Both the position numbers and the translations under genes were made by a program. Shown piece by piece: positions 41,045-49,039 of a DNA stretch of 64,000 bases (within the stretch, counting starts at the first letter, position 1; every line of letters starts with the position of its first letter). The notes beneath the pieces were generated by a model. That model saw only the letters and a program-made list of their open reading frames with translations, was not told the DNA's origin and searched no databases. Location: the NCBI GenBank assembly GCA_023954415.1, contig JAMLIB010000006.1, positions 180,470-244,469 of the forward strand, given 5' to 3'. This DNA is from Trueperaceae bacterium (GTDB lineage Bacteria; Deinococcota; Deinococci; Deinococcales; Trueperaceae).

Positions 41045-42109
41045 TCAGCCGACGCCCGCCAGCTCGACCAGTGCCCGCTCGAACACCCGTACGGCGCGCA
41101 GGTACTCCGCGAGGTCGAGGCGCTCCTCGGGCGTGTGATCGAGGTTGGAGTCGCCGGGGCCGTACGCGAGCATCGGGACGGGCCAGTGCGGCGCGACGAC
41201 GTTCATGTCGGACGTGCCCGTCTTCAGCGACGGCACGGGGCTGCCGCCCTCGGCCCGCACGGCCACGCGGAACGCCCTCGCGAGCTCGGTCCGGCCGTCG
41301 GCGCGGTGGGCGTCGAGGCCTTCCGTGAACTCCAGCGCCACGGTCGGCAGAAGCTCCGCCACCGCGTCGCGCAGGCGCGCGCACGTCCAGCGGGGCGGCA
41401 CCCGGAGGCTGGCGCGCGCCACGCACCACGCCTCGAGGCCGTCCTCCCCGGAGGCCAGGCTCAGTAACGTCAGCTGCAGGCGCTCGAACAGGCCGGCTAC
41501 GCCCTCGTTGTCCCGCCCGACCCACTCCCGCAGCCGCGCGTAGGCGTCCGCGGTCAGCTCGGCCGCGCTCGCGTCCTCCCTGGCGGAGTGGGCGTTCGCG
41601 CGCCGCACCGTTAGCGTCACGCCCAACCTGCCCTTGTAGCCGAGCGTGTAACGTTCCCAGCCGCTGGGTTCGCCCACGATCAGGAGGTCGGGTAGCGGGT
41701 ACGCCGCGACGGCATGCCGTGCGCCGCGGCTGCTCGGAGCCTCCTCCTCCACCGCGCCGATGAACGTGAAGGCGAGGCGGTCCCACACTGCCTCCGGCAT
41801 GCGCGTGGCTGCGGCGAGGGCGGCGCACAGGCTGCCCTTGGCGTCGACGGAGCCCCGGCCGTGCAACACGCCGCCCTCGACGCGCACGGGTACCTCGCCC
41901 GCCACCGTGTCGAGGTGGCCCAGGAACGTGACGAGCTTCGGCCCGCGGCCCCAGGTGGCCACGGCGTTGCCGGCGGCGTCGACGAACGCGCTCGCGGCGC
42001 TGCCCGCCACCGCCCCGACGAGGTACTCGGCGAGCGGCCGCTCGCCGCCCGAGAGGCTGGCGGTGGCCACCGAGCGCCTGACCAGCTCGACGGCCTGCTC
42101 TTCGCTCAT
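41045..42109 (-). CDS. lysK: [LysW]-lysine hydrolase (M20 family)
   Basis: This 354-residue M20 metallohydrolase has the metal motifs FLGHLDTVAGE, GRGSVDAKGSLCAAL, GAVEEEAPSSRGARHAV and a late TSDMNVVAP. In the LysW pathway it cleaves lysine from the C-terminal Glu of LysW, the last step. It is the last gene of the lysW-X-Y-Z-J-K operon, 129 bases after lysJ. It may also act on LysW-ornithine if the pathway is shared with arginine, which the sequence alone cannot show. Confidence 0.9.
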   Translation of the reverse strand: MSEEQAVELVRRSVATASLSGGERPLAEYLVGAVAGSAASAFVDAAGNAVATWGRGPKLVTFLGHLDTVAGEVPVRVEGGVLHGRGSVDAKGSLCAALAAATRMPEAVWDRLAFTFIGAVEEEAPSSRGARHAVAAYPLPDLLIVGEPSGWERYTLGYKGRLGVTLTVRRANAHSAREDASAAELTADAYARLREWVGRDNEGVAGLFERLQLTLLSLASGEDGLEAWCVARASLRVPPRWTCARLRDAVAELLPTVALEFTEGLDAHRADGRTELARAFRVAVRAEGGSPVPSLKTGTSDMNVVAPHWPVPMLAYGPGDSNLDHTPEERLDLAEYLRAVRVFERALVELAGVG

Positions 42110-42189
42110 GGCGGAAGCGGGCCGCGCGCGCGACCCAGCGACGTCGGTTAGCGAGCTCACTCCCCGGGCTCCGACGAGACGACCTCGGC

Positions 42190-42256
42190 GCCCCGGCTCA
42201 CGCTCCGAGCTCCGTCCCGGCGACCCCATCGCCCCGGCTCACGCCCGCAGCTCCGC
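42190..42256. repeat. Short direct repeat of the lysJ 3' tail
   Basis: The segment GCCCCGGCTCACGC followed by a similar CCG/AGCTCCG tail occurs at about 42190 and again at about 42230, where it forms the end of lysJ including its stop codon. It lies in the lysJ-lysK gap and looks like a local slip duplication. Confidence 0.4.
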
Positions 42257-43489
42257 CGCCACGAACTCCACCGCGCAGTCGACTTCCGCCGCGCCGATCA
42301 CGAGCGGCGGCAGGAAGCGGACGACGGTCGCACCCGCCGCCACGGTCAGCAGCCCGCGCTCGCGCAGGCCCTTGACCACCGGCCCGACCCGCTCGCGCAA
42401 CTCCATGCCGACCATGAGCCCGCGCCCGCGCACGTCCCTCACGCGGGGGCTGGCGACGGCGCGCAGGCCGGCGGTCAGCCTCTCCCCCATGGTCGCGGCG
42501 TTCGCGAGGAGGTCTTCCCTCTCCAGCGCGTCCAGGACGGCGAGACCCGCTGCGCAAGCGAGCGGGTTGCCCCCGAACGTCGTGCCGTGGCCCCCCCGCG
42601 GCATGGCGTTCGCCACCGCCTCGGTCATGAGCGTTGCCCCGATGGGCACGCCGCCCGCGAGGCCCTTGGCCAGGGTGACGACGTCCGGCGCGACGTTCAG
42701 CGCGTGGGCCGTGAGGAAGGCGCCCGTGCGCCCGGACCCGCACTGCACCTCGTCGAGCACGAGCAGCGCGCCGTGCTCGGCGGTGAGCTCGCGCGCCCTC
42801 TCCAGGTAGCCGGGCGGGGCGACGTGCACGCCGCCCTCGCCCTGGATGGGTTCGACGACGAAGGCGGCGGTCGTCGCGTCGAGCGCCGCCTCGAGGGCCG
42901 GCACATCGCCGAAGGCCACGAACTCCACCTCGTTCGGCAACGGCTCGAACGGTTGGCGGTAGGCGGACTCCCAGGTGAGGGAGAGCGCTCCGAGCGTGCG
43001 GCCGGCGAAGCCGCGCTTGGCGGCGACCACCTTCTTGCGTCCCGTGGCGGCGCGCGCCCACTTGACGGCGGCCTCGTTCGCCTCGCTGCCCGAGTTGCAC
43101 AGGAACGCCCGCGTGAGCGGCGCGCCCGCCAGCGCGACGAGGCGCTCGAGGAACTCCGTGCGCACGTCGTTGCCCTGGCTCTGCGGGCATACGACGAGGC
43201 GGTCGGCCTGCCGCCTGATGGCGTCGGACAGGCCGGGGTGCGCGTGCCCGAGGCTCGCGACCCCGATGCCGGCCATGAAGTCGAGGTACTCGCGGCCGTC
43301 GGCGTCGTAGAGGTACGCGCCCGCGCCGCGCACGAACGCGACCTCGGGTCGGTAGAGCGTTGAGCCGACGCGCTCCTCGCGCCCCAGGAGCGCGGCGGTA
43401 ACCGGCCCCACGTCCGTAGGTCCGCTACCGGGCTCCCCTAAGTGCCGGGCCATCCGTTGCTCGGCCGGTCGGCTCGCCTCCTCGCTCAT
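42239..43489 (-). CDS. lysJ: [LysW]-aminoadipate semialdehyde / lysine transaminase
   Basis: This class III PLP aminotransferase of 416 residues has YLDFMAGIGVASLGHAHPGL, FLCNSGSEANEAAVKWARAA, VLDEVQCGSGRTGAF, the PLP Lys in TLAKGLAGGVPIGATL and GTTFGGNPLACAAGL. It converts LysW-bound aminoadipate semialdehyde to LysW-lysine. It overlaps lysZ by four bases. The N-terminal 20 residues before MARHLGEPG may be extra; translation could start there instead. Confidence 0.9.
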   Translation of the reverse strand: MSEEASRPAEQRMARHLGEPGSGPTDVGPVTAALLGREERVGSTLYRPEVAFVRGAGAYLYDADGREYLDFMAGIGVASLGHAHPGLSDAIRRQADRLVVCPQSQGNDVRTEFLERLVALAGAPLTRAFLCNSGSEANEAAVKWARAATGRKKVVAAKRGFAGRTLGALSLTWESAYRQPFEPLPNEVEFVAFGDVPALEAALDATTAAFVVEPIQGEGGVHVAPPGYLERARELTAEHGALLVLDEVQCGSGRTGAFLTAHALNVAPDVVTLAKGLAGGVPIGATLMTEAVANAMPRGGHGTTFGGNPLACAAGLAVLDALEREDLLANAATMGERLTAGLRAVASPRVRDVRGRGLMVGMELRERVGPVVKGLRERGLLTVAAGATVVRFLPPLVIGAAEVDCAVEFVAAELRA

Positions 43490-44298
43490 GCCACCACCGT
43501 CCCGTACCCCCGCAGCGCCCGGCTCACGGGCTCGGCCACCCGCGCGTCGCCGAGGACGACCCTGCCGACGCCGCCAGTGACGGCCGCCACGGCGCCCATA
43601 ACCTTCTTCTTCATCCTCCCCTGCGCCAACTCCATGGCTGCCTCGGGTGCGGCGGCGTCGACCCGAGGCACGAGAGTGGCCTCGTCCGGGAACGCGCTCA
43701 GCAGGCCCGGAACGTTGGAGAGGAGCACGAGGGCCTCGGCTCCGAGCGCGACGGCCACGGCGGCGGCGGCCCGGTCGCCGTCGACGTTCATCGCGACCCC
43801 CTCGTAGCTGACGGCGGGCGGGGTTAGCACGGGCAGGTAACCGTTGCCGAGGAGCAGCTCGAGGAGGGCGACGTTGACCTTCTCGACCGTGCCGGTATGG
43901 TCGCCGTGAAGCACGAGCACGCGCCCGTTCTCGACGGACCGTACCGTGCTCTTGAGGCGGCCCTCGAGGAGCCGGCCATCCAGCCCGGAGACCCCGACGG
44001 CGTTCACTCCGCAGGCCTGCAAGCGCTCGACGATCCCCTTGTTGACCTTGCCGCAGTAGACCATCTCGAAGACCTCGAGCGTCGCCCTGTCCGTGAAGCG
44101 GCTCTGGTGCCCGCCGGGACTGGTGACGAAGCGCGGGGGCACGCCGAGCTGCGCCGAGACGCGGTTGGTCTCCGCGCTGCCGCCGTGCACGAGGACGACG
44201 CGCCGCCCCTCGCGCCACATGCGGGCGAGGTCGTCACATACCGCGTCAAGGTCGATCCCGTCCGACCCGCCGACCTTGACCACCACGGGCGCGCTCAT
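43486..44298 (-). CDS. lysZ: [LysW]-aminoadipate kinase
   Basis: The 270-residue amino-acid kinase (ArgB-like) has VVVKVGGSDGIDLDAVCDDL, VLVHGGSAETNRVSAQLGVP, VAMNVDGDRAAAAVAVALGA and GRMKKKVMGAVAAVTGGVGR. It phosphorylates the side-chain carboxyl of LysW-bound aminoadipate. It overlaps lysJ (downstream) and lysY (upstream) by four bases each, so three genes are translationally coupled. Confidence 0.9.
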   Translation of the reverse strand: MSAPVVVKVGGSDGIDLDAVCDDLARMWREGRRVVLVHGGSAETNRVSAQLGVPPRFVTSPGGHQSRFTDRATLEVFEMVYCGKVNKGIVERLQACGVNAVGVSGLDGRLLEGRLKSTVRSVENGRVLVLHGDHTGTVEKVNVALLELLLGNGYLPVLTPPAVSYEGVAMNVDGDRAAAAVAVALGAEALVLLSNVPGLLSAFPDEATLVPRVDAAAPEAAMELAQGRMKKKVMGAVAAVTGGVGRVVLGDARVAEPVSRALRGYGTVVA

Positions 44299-45368
44299 GG
44301 GTGGAGCCCCGTGAACCCGAGGCCGGCGGTCTCCGGGAAGCCGAGCGCGAGGTTGAGGGCCTGCATGGCGTGGCCGGCGGTGCCCTTCACGAGGTTGTCG
44401 AGGGCCGCCATGGCCACGACCCTCCCGGTGCCATCGTCGAGCGCGAAGCCGACGTCGCAGTAGTTCGACCCGTCCAGGATCCTCGGGTCGGGCACGCGGT
44501 GCACGCCGCGGCGCGCCCTCACGAGGCGCACGAACGGCTCCGCGTCGTAGCTGCGTCGGTAAGCGGCCAGCACGTCGGCCTCCCCGACCCCTTGGCGCAA
44601 GAAGGCGTGGGCGGCGACGAGCACGCCGCGCACGCGCTCGACGGCCGTCGCGCTCAGGTGGACGGTCGGACCGCCGGCCAGCTCCTGGGCGATCTCCGCC
44701 TGGTGCCTGTGGCCCGTCGGCGCGTAGGTCCGCACGGCGCCGGCGCGCTCGGGGTGATGGGACGCCAGCGACACCTCCTTGCCGGCCGCGCTGCTGCCGA
44801 TCTTCGCGTCGGCGATGACGTCGCGCTCGACGTCCAGCAGCCCTTCTGCCACCAGTGGGTGGAGGGCGAGGATCGTGGCGGTCGCTATGCAGCCGGCTCC
44901 GGCGAGCCTGCCCGGAACCCCCGCACCGCCGGGCGCGGCGGCCATGCCAGTGAGCTCCTCGCGGTGCAGCTCCGGGTTGGCGTACACGAACGTGCCGAGG
45001 AGGTCGGGGCGCGGGTGCGGCCGCGCGTGGTGGGCGCCGTACGCCTCCTGCGTCGCGAGGCGGAAGTCCTCCGAGAGGTCCACGAGGACGCGCCGGGCCA
45101 TGGGCAGGTAGGCGTCGACGCGCTCGGCCAGCCCGCCGTGCGGCAACGCCGCCACGAGCACGTCAGCGGGGTCGAGCGCGTCGGGGTGGCTGAAGCGCAG
45201 GTCCGTGACGCCGCGCAGGTTCGGGTGGACGATGTGCACGGGGTGACCGGCGTGCTCCCTGCTCGTGACCTGGCCGACCTCGAGCCCGGGGTGCCCGAGC
45301 GCCAGTCTGAGGAACTCACCACCCGCGTACCCCGACGCCCCGAGGACGCTGACGCGAACGGGGTTCAC
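44295..45368 (-). CDS. lysY: [LysW]-aminoadipate 6-phosphate reductase
   Basis: The 357-residue ArgC-like reductase has VSVLGASGYAGGEFLRLALG at the start, the catalytic Cys in LAGAGCIATATILALHPLVA and the His region GHRHQAEIAQELAG. It reduces the acyl phosphate to the semialdehyde with NADPH. The GTG at 45368 was chosen because family members start close to the nucleotide-binding strand; an ATG at 45404 would add 12 residues. A 94-base gap separates it from lysX. Confidence 0.9.
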   Translation of the reverse strand: MNPVRVSVLGASGYAGGEFLRLALGHPGLEVGQVTSREHAGHPVHIVHPNLRGVTDLRFSHPDALDPADVLVAALPHGGLAERVDAYLPMARRVLVDLSEDFRLATQEAYGAHHARPHPRPDLLGTFVYANPELHREELTGMAAAPGGAGVPGRLAGAGCIATATILALHPLVAEGLLDVERDVIADAKIGSSAAGKEVSLASHHPERAGAVRTYAPTGHRHQAEIAQELAGGPTVHLSATAVERVRGVLVAAHAFLRQGVGEADVLAAYRRSYDAEPFVRLVRARRGVHRVPDPRILDGSNYCDVGFALDDGTGRVVAMAALDNLVKGTAGHAMQALNLALGFPETAGLGFTGLHP

Positions 45369-45462
45369 GCGCGCTGCCCCCGGCCGCGCAAAGCGCTCGC
45401 GCACGGCGCCGCACGGCGCCGCGAACGGCCTCCTCGCGAAGCTCCGGAAGGGGCTCCGTACG

Positions 45463-46401
45463 TCACGCCCGGAGCTCCAGCTGCCGGGCGGCGTACCCGG
45501 CGATCCGGCCGGGGATGTCGACGCCGGTGGTGGTGATGGAGTTGCGGAACTCCATGGTGTGGTTGACCTCCACCACGAGCAGGCCGCGGCTCGACTCGAC
45601 GAGGTCGATGGCGAGGATCCCGCCGCCGACGGCGCGCGCCGCGCCCAGGCATAGTTCGGCGAGGTCGTCGGTCAGCGGGCAGTCGCTGGCCTTGCCGCCG
45701 CGCGCCGTGTTCGTTATCCAGTGCTCAGAGGTCCGGTAGATCGCGCAGATGACCTCGTCGCCCACCACGAACGCCCGGATGTCGCGGCCCGGCTTCTCAA
45801 CGTACTCCTGCAGGTAGTGCACCTTGTGCTCGGGGCCGCCGAGCACTTCCTTGTACTCGAGGAGCGCCTCGGCCGCCGCCCGGTTCTCGGCGCGTGCCAC
45901 CAGACGCCCCCAACTCCCGACGAGGGGCTTGATGACGACCGGGTAGCCGAGCCGCTCCGCCTCGGCCAGCGCGGCGTCCCTGTCGACGGCGATGCCCGTG
46001 CGCGGCGTCGGCACGCCGTGGCGCACCAGGGCGGCGCTGGTGGCGAGCTTGTCGCCGCAGGTGCGTATGACGTCCGGGCGGTTGATCACGGCGCTGCCGG
46101 CCGCCTCGTAGGCGTGCGCCAGGCTCAGCCCGCGCCACTGCGACACGCAGCGTTCCAGCACCACCGCCGGTTGCGGACCGGCGCCCAGCTCGAGCGCCAA
46201 CGTCGAGGCGTAGACCGGGGTGAAGGGGATCCGCAGACGCTCGAAGGCGTCGAAGAGGAGCCGCTCCTCCTCCCGCAGGCGGTCGTAGACCAGGGCGACG
46301 CCGGTGGCGACGGGCGTTCCGTTCATCCGAACCGCTGCCCCTGAGGCCCCCTCGCCGACCGCCGTCTCCTCGACCACCGAGGCGGCAGCTGCCGCGCTCA
46401 C
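45463..46401 (-). CDS. lysX: LysW-aminoadipate ligase (ATP-grasp)
   Basis: The 312-residue RimK/LysX-like ATP-grasp enzyme has [20 protein letters not shown] for ATP binding, [20 protein letters not shown], and the substrate loop [20 protein letters not shown]. It attaches alpha-aminoadipate to the C-terminal Glu of LysW. The first 25 residues form an Ala-rich leader not usual in the family; the Met before NGTPVATGV is an alternative start. Its start overlaps the lysW stop (ATGA), a tight coupling of carrier and ligase. Confidence 0.9.
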   Translation of the reverse strand: MSAAAAASVVEETAVGEGASGAAVRMNGTPVATGVALVYDRLREEERLLFDAFERLRIPFTPVYASTLALELGAGPQPAVVLERCVSQWRGLSLAHAYEAAGSAVINRPDVIRTCGDKLATSAALVRHGVPTPRTGIAVDRDAALAEAERLGYPVVIKPLVGSWGRLVARAENRAAAEALLEYKEVLGGPEHKVHYLQEYVEKPGRDIRAFVVGDEVICAIYRTSEHWITNTARGGKASDCPLTDDLAELCLGAARAVGGGILAIDLVESSRGLLVVEVNHTMEFRNSITTTGVDIPGRIAGYAARQLELRA

Positions 46402-46562
46402 TCGCCCCAGTCCTCGGCTTCCTCCGGCGCCAGCTCGAAACGCAGCGGGTCGAGTGCCACTACCTCGAGCTCGGCCCCTTCGTCGGTGACAAGCAGCTCG
46501 CCGAGCATGAGCCCGGTGGGGTCGACGTCCAAACGTCCGTAGGGTGTGTCCAACATCGGCAT
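46398..46562 (-). CDS. lysW: LysW carrier protein without zinc-finger cysteines
   Basis: The 54-residue protein starts at ATG 46562, five bases after AGGAGG. The second half ([20 protein letters not shown] and the end AEDWGE) matches Thermus LysW closely, and the total length is the same. The last Glu is the attachment site for aminoadipate. All four zinc-binding cysteines are missing: aligned without gaps to the Thermus protein, Cys5, Cys8, Cys25 and Cys28 become Asp, Tyr, Val and Glu; there is no Cys in the protein. A longer in-frame start at 46658 gives an Arg-rich leader without a ribosome-binding site. It should still be the carrier, as lysX overlaps it, but its fold must be stabilised without zinc. 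Confidence 0.88.
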   Translation of the reverse strand: MPMLDTPYGRLDVDPTGLMLGELLVTDEGAELEVVALDPLRFELAPEEAEDWGE

Positions 46563-46729
46563 GCCATCCTCCTGGCCTTGGAACCTGTATTCCGCTCGCG
46601 CCGGCTTCGGGCCGAGCGCGCTACGCGCCGCGCGGCTACTCTCGGCTTCCGCGGACACGGTCCGCCCGACCGGGCGCGCTCGCGCCTCAGTGACTCCGAG
46701 CTTCCGAGGCTCGGGGTAACGGAACCGTG

Positions 46730-46744
46730 CTTTCGTTTCGAAAG
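46730..46744. promoter_or_regulatory. Inverted repeat CTTTCG-N3-CGAAAG (copy 1)
   Basis: It lies about 45 bases downstream of the proposed lysW -10 box. With the second copy at 46942 it suggests a dimeric repressor of the lysine operon. Confidence 0.45.
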
Positions 46745-46788
46745 AGCGGCGCCCCGAAGCGAGCGCCCCGACCCGCAGGCCGAGGCGT

Positions 46789-46818
46789 AGCTTAGTGCCC
46801 GGCTATCGAGTGTGTCAA
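46789..46818 (-). promoter_or_regulatory. Promoter of the lysine operon
   Basis: On the minus strand TTGACA (46813-46818) is followed after 18 bases by TAAGCT (46789-46794). The -35 box is a perfect consensus. Transcription would give a 5' leader of about 220 bases before lysW. Confidence 0.5.
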
Positions 46819-46941
46819 GTCGCGTGTTTTACGATGGTGATGGGCCCGAACGTCGAATCGAACGCCGTCGGCGCGCGGGGGCCGAGGTTGCAAGGCGGGG
46901 CCCGCCCACTACCAGGCGACGCTAGCCGAAAGGCGGCTTGC

Positions 46942-46958
46942 GCTTTCGATCCGAAAGC
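46942..46958. promoter_or_regulatory. Inverted repeat GCTTTCG-N3-CGAAAGC (copy 2)
   Basis: A perfect 7+7 repeat shares the core CTTTCG-N3-CGAAAG with copy 1 at 46730. It lies about 125 bases upstream of the lysW -35 box, just past the end of mgtE. Confidence 0.45.
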
Positions 46959-47032
46959 AACCAGGGTCAAGCTCACGCCGGCGCCGCCAGGGAGGCCAGT
47001 GCGACCAGAGCGGCCATGGACGGCTGGCGAGG

Positions 47033-48424
47033 CTAGAGCAGAGTCCCTGTCAACACGAGCTTGGCGAGTCCGAAGAAGATGAGGATGCCAACGACGTCGA
47101 CGATGGTCGCGACGAACGGGGTCGACGAGGCAGCGGGGTCGGCCCCGAAGCGCTTGAGGACTATCGGGAGGAGCGAGCCGGTCAACGAGCCCCACAGGAC
47201 GACGCCGATGAGCGCGATGAAGACGGTGACGCCGATGAGGAACCAGTCGTCGCCGTAAGCGCGTAGGACCAAGCCCCAGATGGCCACGCGCGCGAAGCCC
47301 AGCCCGCCGAGGAGCCCGCCGAGCGCGAGCCCGGCCAGCACCTCGCGCTTGGCGATGGCCCACCAGTCCTTCACCCCGATCTCCCCGAGGGCCATGGCGC
47401 GCGTCACGAGCGCCGCCGCCTGCGAGCCGGAGTTGCCGCCCGACGAGATGATGAGGGGGAGGAACAGGGCCAGCACGACGGCGCTGGCGATCTCGGCCTC
47501 GAAGAAGCCCATGGCCGTCGCGGTCAGGGTCTGCCCCAGGAAGAGCAGGACGAGCCAGAAGGCGCGCTTGCGGATCACCCTGGCGAGCGAGATGCTCAAG
47601 TAGGGCTCCTCGAGAGCCTCCACGCCACCCAGCATCTGGATGTCCTCTGTGGCCTCTTCCTCGGCCACGTCGAGGACGTCGTCGACGGTGACGATGCCGA
47701 CGATGACGCCGGCGGAGTCGACGACGGGCAGCGCCGAGCGATCGTGCTTGCGGAAGACCGCGACGGCCGTCTCCTGGTCGTCCGTCGCGCGCAACGCGAC
47801 GAACTGGCCGTCGACCATCGTCTCGATGCGCGTGTCCGGGTCGACGAGCAGCAGCTCGCGCATCCGCAGGTCGTCTATCAGGACGCCGCCCGGACCGGTC
47901 ACGTACACGACGTTGAGCGTCTCGGAGTCGCGCCCGTAGACGCGGACGTGGCGCAGGGCCTCGGCCACGGTCCAGTGGCGCTTGACGGCCACGTAGTCGG
48001 GCGACATGAGGCGGCCGATCGACTCCTCGGGGTAGTTGAGGAGGCGAGTCGCGACGTCACGCTCGGACGGGCTCAACAGGTTCATCAGGCGCCGCGTGAC
48101 CTCGCCGGGCAGCTCCTCGAGCAGCGCGGTGCGGTCGTCGGCTGACATCTCGTTGAGGATGCGGGCGACCTCGCGGTCGCCTAGGCTCTGGATCAGCCGC
48201 TCCTGCGAGGCCAGGCCGAGGTACTCGAACGTGTCCAGCGCCCTGTCCCTCGTCAGGAGGCGGAACACGACGGCCTCGGTCTCGTTCGGCAGGGCCTCGA
48301 ACACCTCGGCCAGGTCGGGCGGCGCGAACGTCACGAGCCGCTGGTGCAGCTCCTCGAACCGCCTGTCGGCCACGAGGCGCGTGAGCTCCTCGACTAGTTC
48401 GGCGCGCGCGTCGAGCTCAGCCAC
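47033..48424 (-). CDS. mgtE: Magnesium transporter MgtE
   Basis: The 463-residue protein has the N-terminal helical MgtE-N domain (about 1-140, LLNYPEESIGRLMSPDYVAV at its end), two CBS domains (about 140-265, VVDSAGVIVGIVTVDDVLDV), the connecting helix and five membrane segments with the selectivity region LFLPLIISSGGNSGSQAAAL. It gates Mg uptake according to cytosolic Mg. The length and layout are normal. No riboswitch was recognised upstream. Confidence 0.92.
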   Translation of the reverse strand: MAELDARAELVEELTRLVADRRFEELHQRLVTFAPPDLAEVFEALPNETEAVVFRLLTRDRALDTFEYLGLASQERLIQSLGDREVARILNEMSADDRTALLEELPGEVTRRLMNLLSPSERDVATRLLNYPEESIGRLMSPDYVAVKRHWTVAEALRHVRVYGRDSETLNVVYVTGPGGVLIDDLRMRELLLVDPDTRIETMVDGQFVALRATDDQETAVAVFRKHDRSALPVVDSAGVIVGIVTVDDVLDVAEEEATEDIQMLGGVEALEEPYLSISLARVIRKRAFWLVLLFLGQTLTATAMGFFEAEIASAVVLALFLPLIISSGGNSGSQAAALVTRAMALGEIGVKDWWAIAKREVLAGLALGGLLGGLGFARVAIWGLVLRAYGDDWFLIGVTVFIALIGVVLWGSLTGSLLPIVLKRFGADPAASSTPFVATIVDVVGILIFFGLAKLVLTGTLL

Positions 48425-48516
48425 GGCCCCTCCCTACCACCGACCGGCGGGCTGGGCGGGCGAAGACGGGGTGGAGGCGGGTCACGCAGGCCATCCTATC
48501 CGTATGAAACAATCCA

Positions 48517-48545
48517 TTGACGCCCAAGTGGGTCGGCATTACCCT
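48517..48545 (+). promoter_or_regulatory. Promoter of the small lipoprotein gene
   Basis: TTGACG (48517-48522) and TACCCT (48540-48545) are separated by 17 bases and lie 23 bases before the GTG at 48569, leaving room for the AGGAGG ribosome-binding site. Confidence 0.5.
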
Positions 48546-48568
48546 CGTTACCAGTAGGAGGACATCAA

Positions 48569-48931
48569 GTGAAGCGTCTCGCTCTCATAGCCCTAGGCCT
48601 CATAGCGGCCGTCATGACCAGTTGCACCCCCAGGCCCTCCGTGGTGACGAACGTGCCCGTCACCCTCATCTCGGCGTCCACGCCCGCCACCAAGGGCGGC
48701 AACATCGTCCTCCAGGGGCGCTACTTCGGCGACGGGCGCACGGGCGGCGACGCCGCCAACCACGTCATCCTCGGCGCCAACGCCGAAGGCAGCGGCGGTC
48801 AGTCCGCCCAGGTCGTCGAGTGGACCCCGACCCGCATCGTGCTCGTGGCGCCGGAGACCGCCGGCAACGGCTGGGTCTTCGTGGTGGCCGGCGGCATCAG
48901 GAGCAACGGGCTGCCGCTCAACCTCCCCTGA
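48569..48931 (+). CDS. Small lipoprotein with IPT/TIG-like domain
   Basis: The 120-residue protein starts at a GTG after AGGAGG. It has a signal peptide with lipobox (LALIALGLIAAVMTSC) and a single immunoglobulin-like domain: LISASTPATKGGNIVLQGRY, then WTPTRIVLVAPETAGNGWVF. That order is typical of IPT/TIG domains. It is likely anchored to the membrane or surface. A strong terminator follows. Confidence 0.78.
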   Translation: MKRLALIALGLIAAVMTSCTPRPSVVTNVPVTLISASTPATKGGNIVLQGRYFGDGRTGGDAANHVILGANAEGSGGQSAQVVEWTPTRIVLVAPETAGNGWVFVVAGGIRSNGLPLNLP

Positions 48932-48970
48932 TCCCTTAAGTAAGGTCCGGTTCCCTCCTCGCCGGAGTCC

Positions 48971-48999
48971 GGGGCGGGCGGCGCATGGCCGCCCGCCCC
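48971..48999 (+). terminator. Strong GC-rich hairpin between the lipoprotein gene and hisS
   Basis: The 12-bp perfect stem GGGGCGGGCGGC/GCCGCCCGCCCC has a 5-base loop and is followed by CGTTCTTGCG, a poor T-run but a very stable stem. Confidence 0.7.
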
Positions 49000-49004
49000 C
49001 GTTC

Positions 49005-49031
49005 TTGCGTGTCGGGGCGCAGGTGTACACT
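49005..49031 (+). promoter_or_regulatory. Promoter of hisS operon, leaderless type
   Basis: An extended -10 TGTACACT (TACACT 49026-49031) lies eight bases before the hisS ATG. TTGCGT (49005-49010) is a possible -35 with a short 15-base spacer. No Shine-Dalgarno fits between. Confidence 0.45.
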
Positions 49032-49039
49032 CTGCCAGG

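Larger units (their letters stand above)
46563..47032. other. 470-base gene-free region upstream of lysW
   Basis: This region lies between lysW and the 3' end of mgtE. It holds a promoter reading to lysW (46789-46818), a leader of about 220 bases with GC-rich hairpin potential near 46590-46620, and two related inverted repeats (46730-46744 and 46942-46958). I see no gene in it. Confidence 0.6.

Noticed and set aside
47033..48530. Possible Mg riboswitch upstream of mgtE
   Set aside because: The short upstream region (48425-48516) shows no M-box-like conserved stems and is shared with a divergent promoter.
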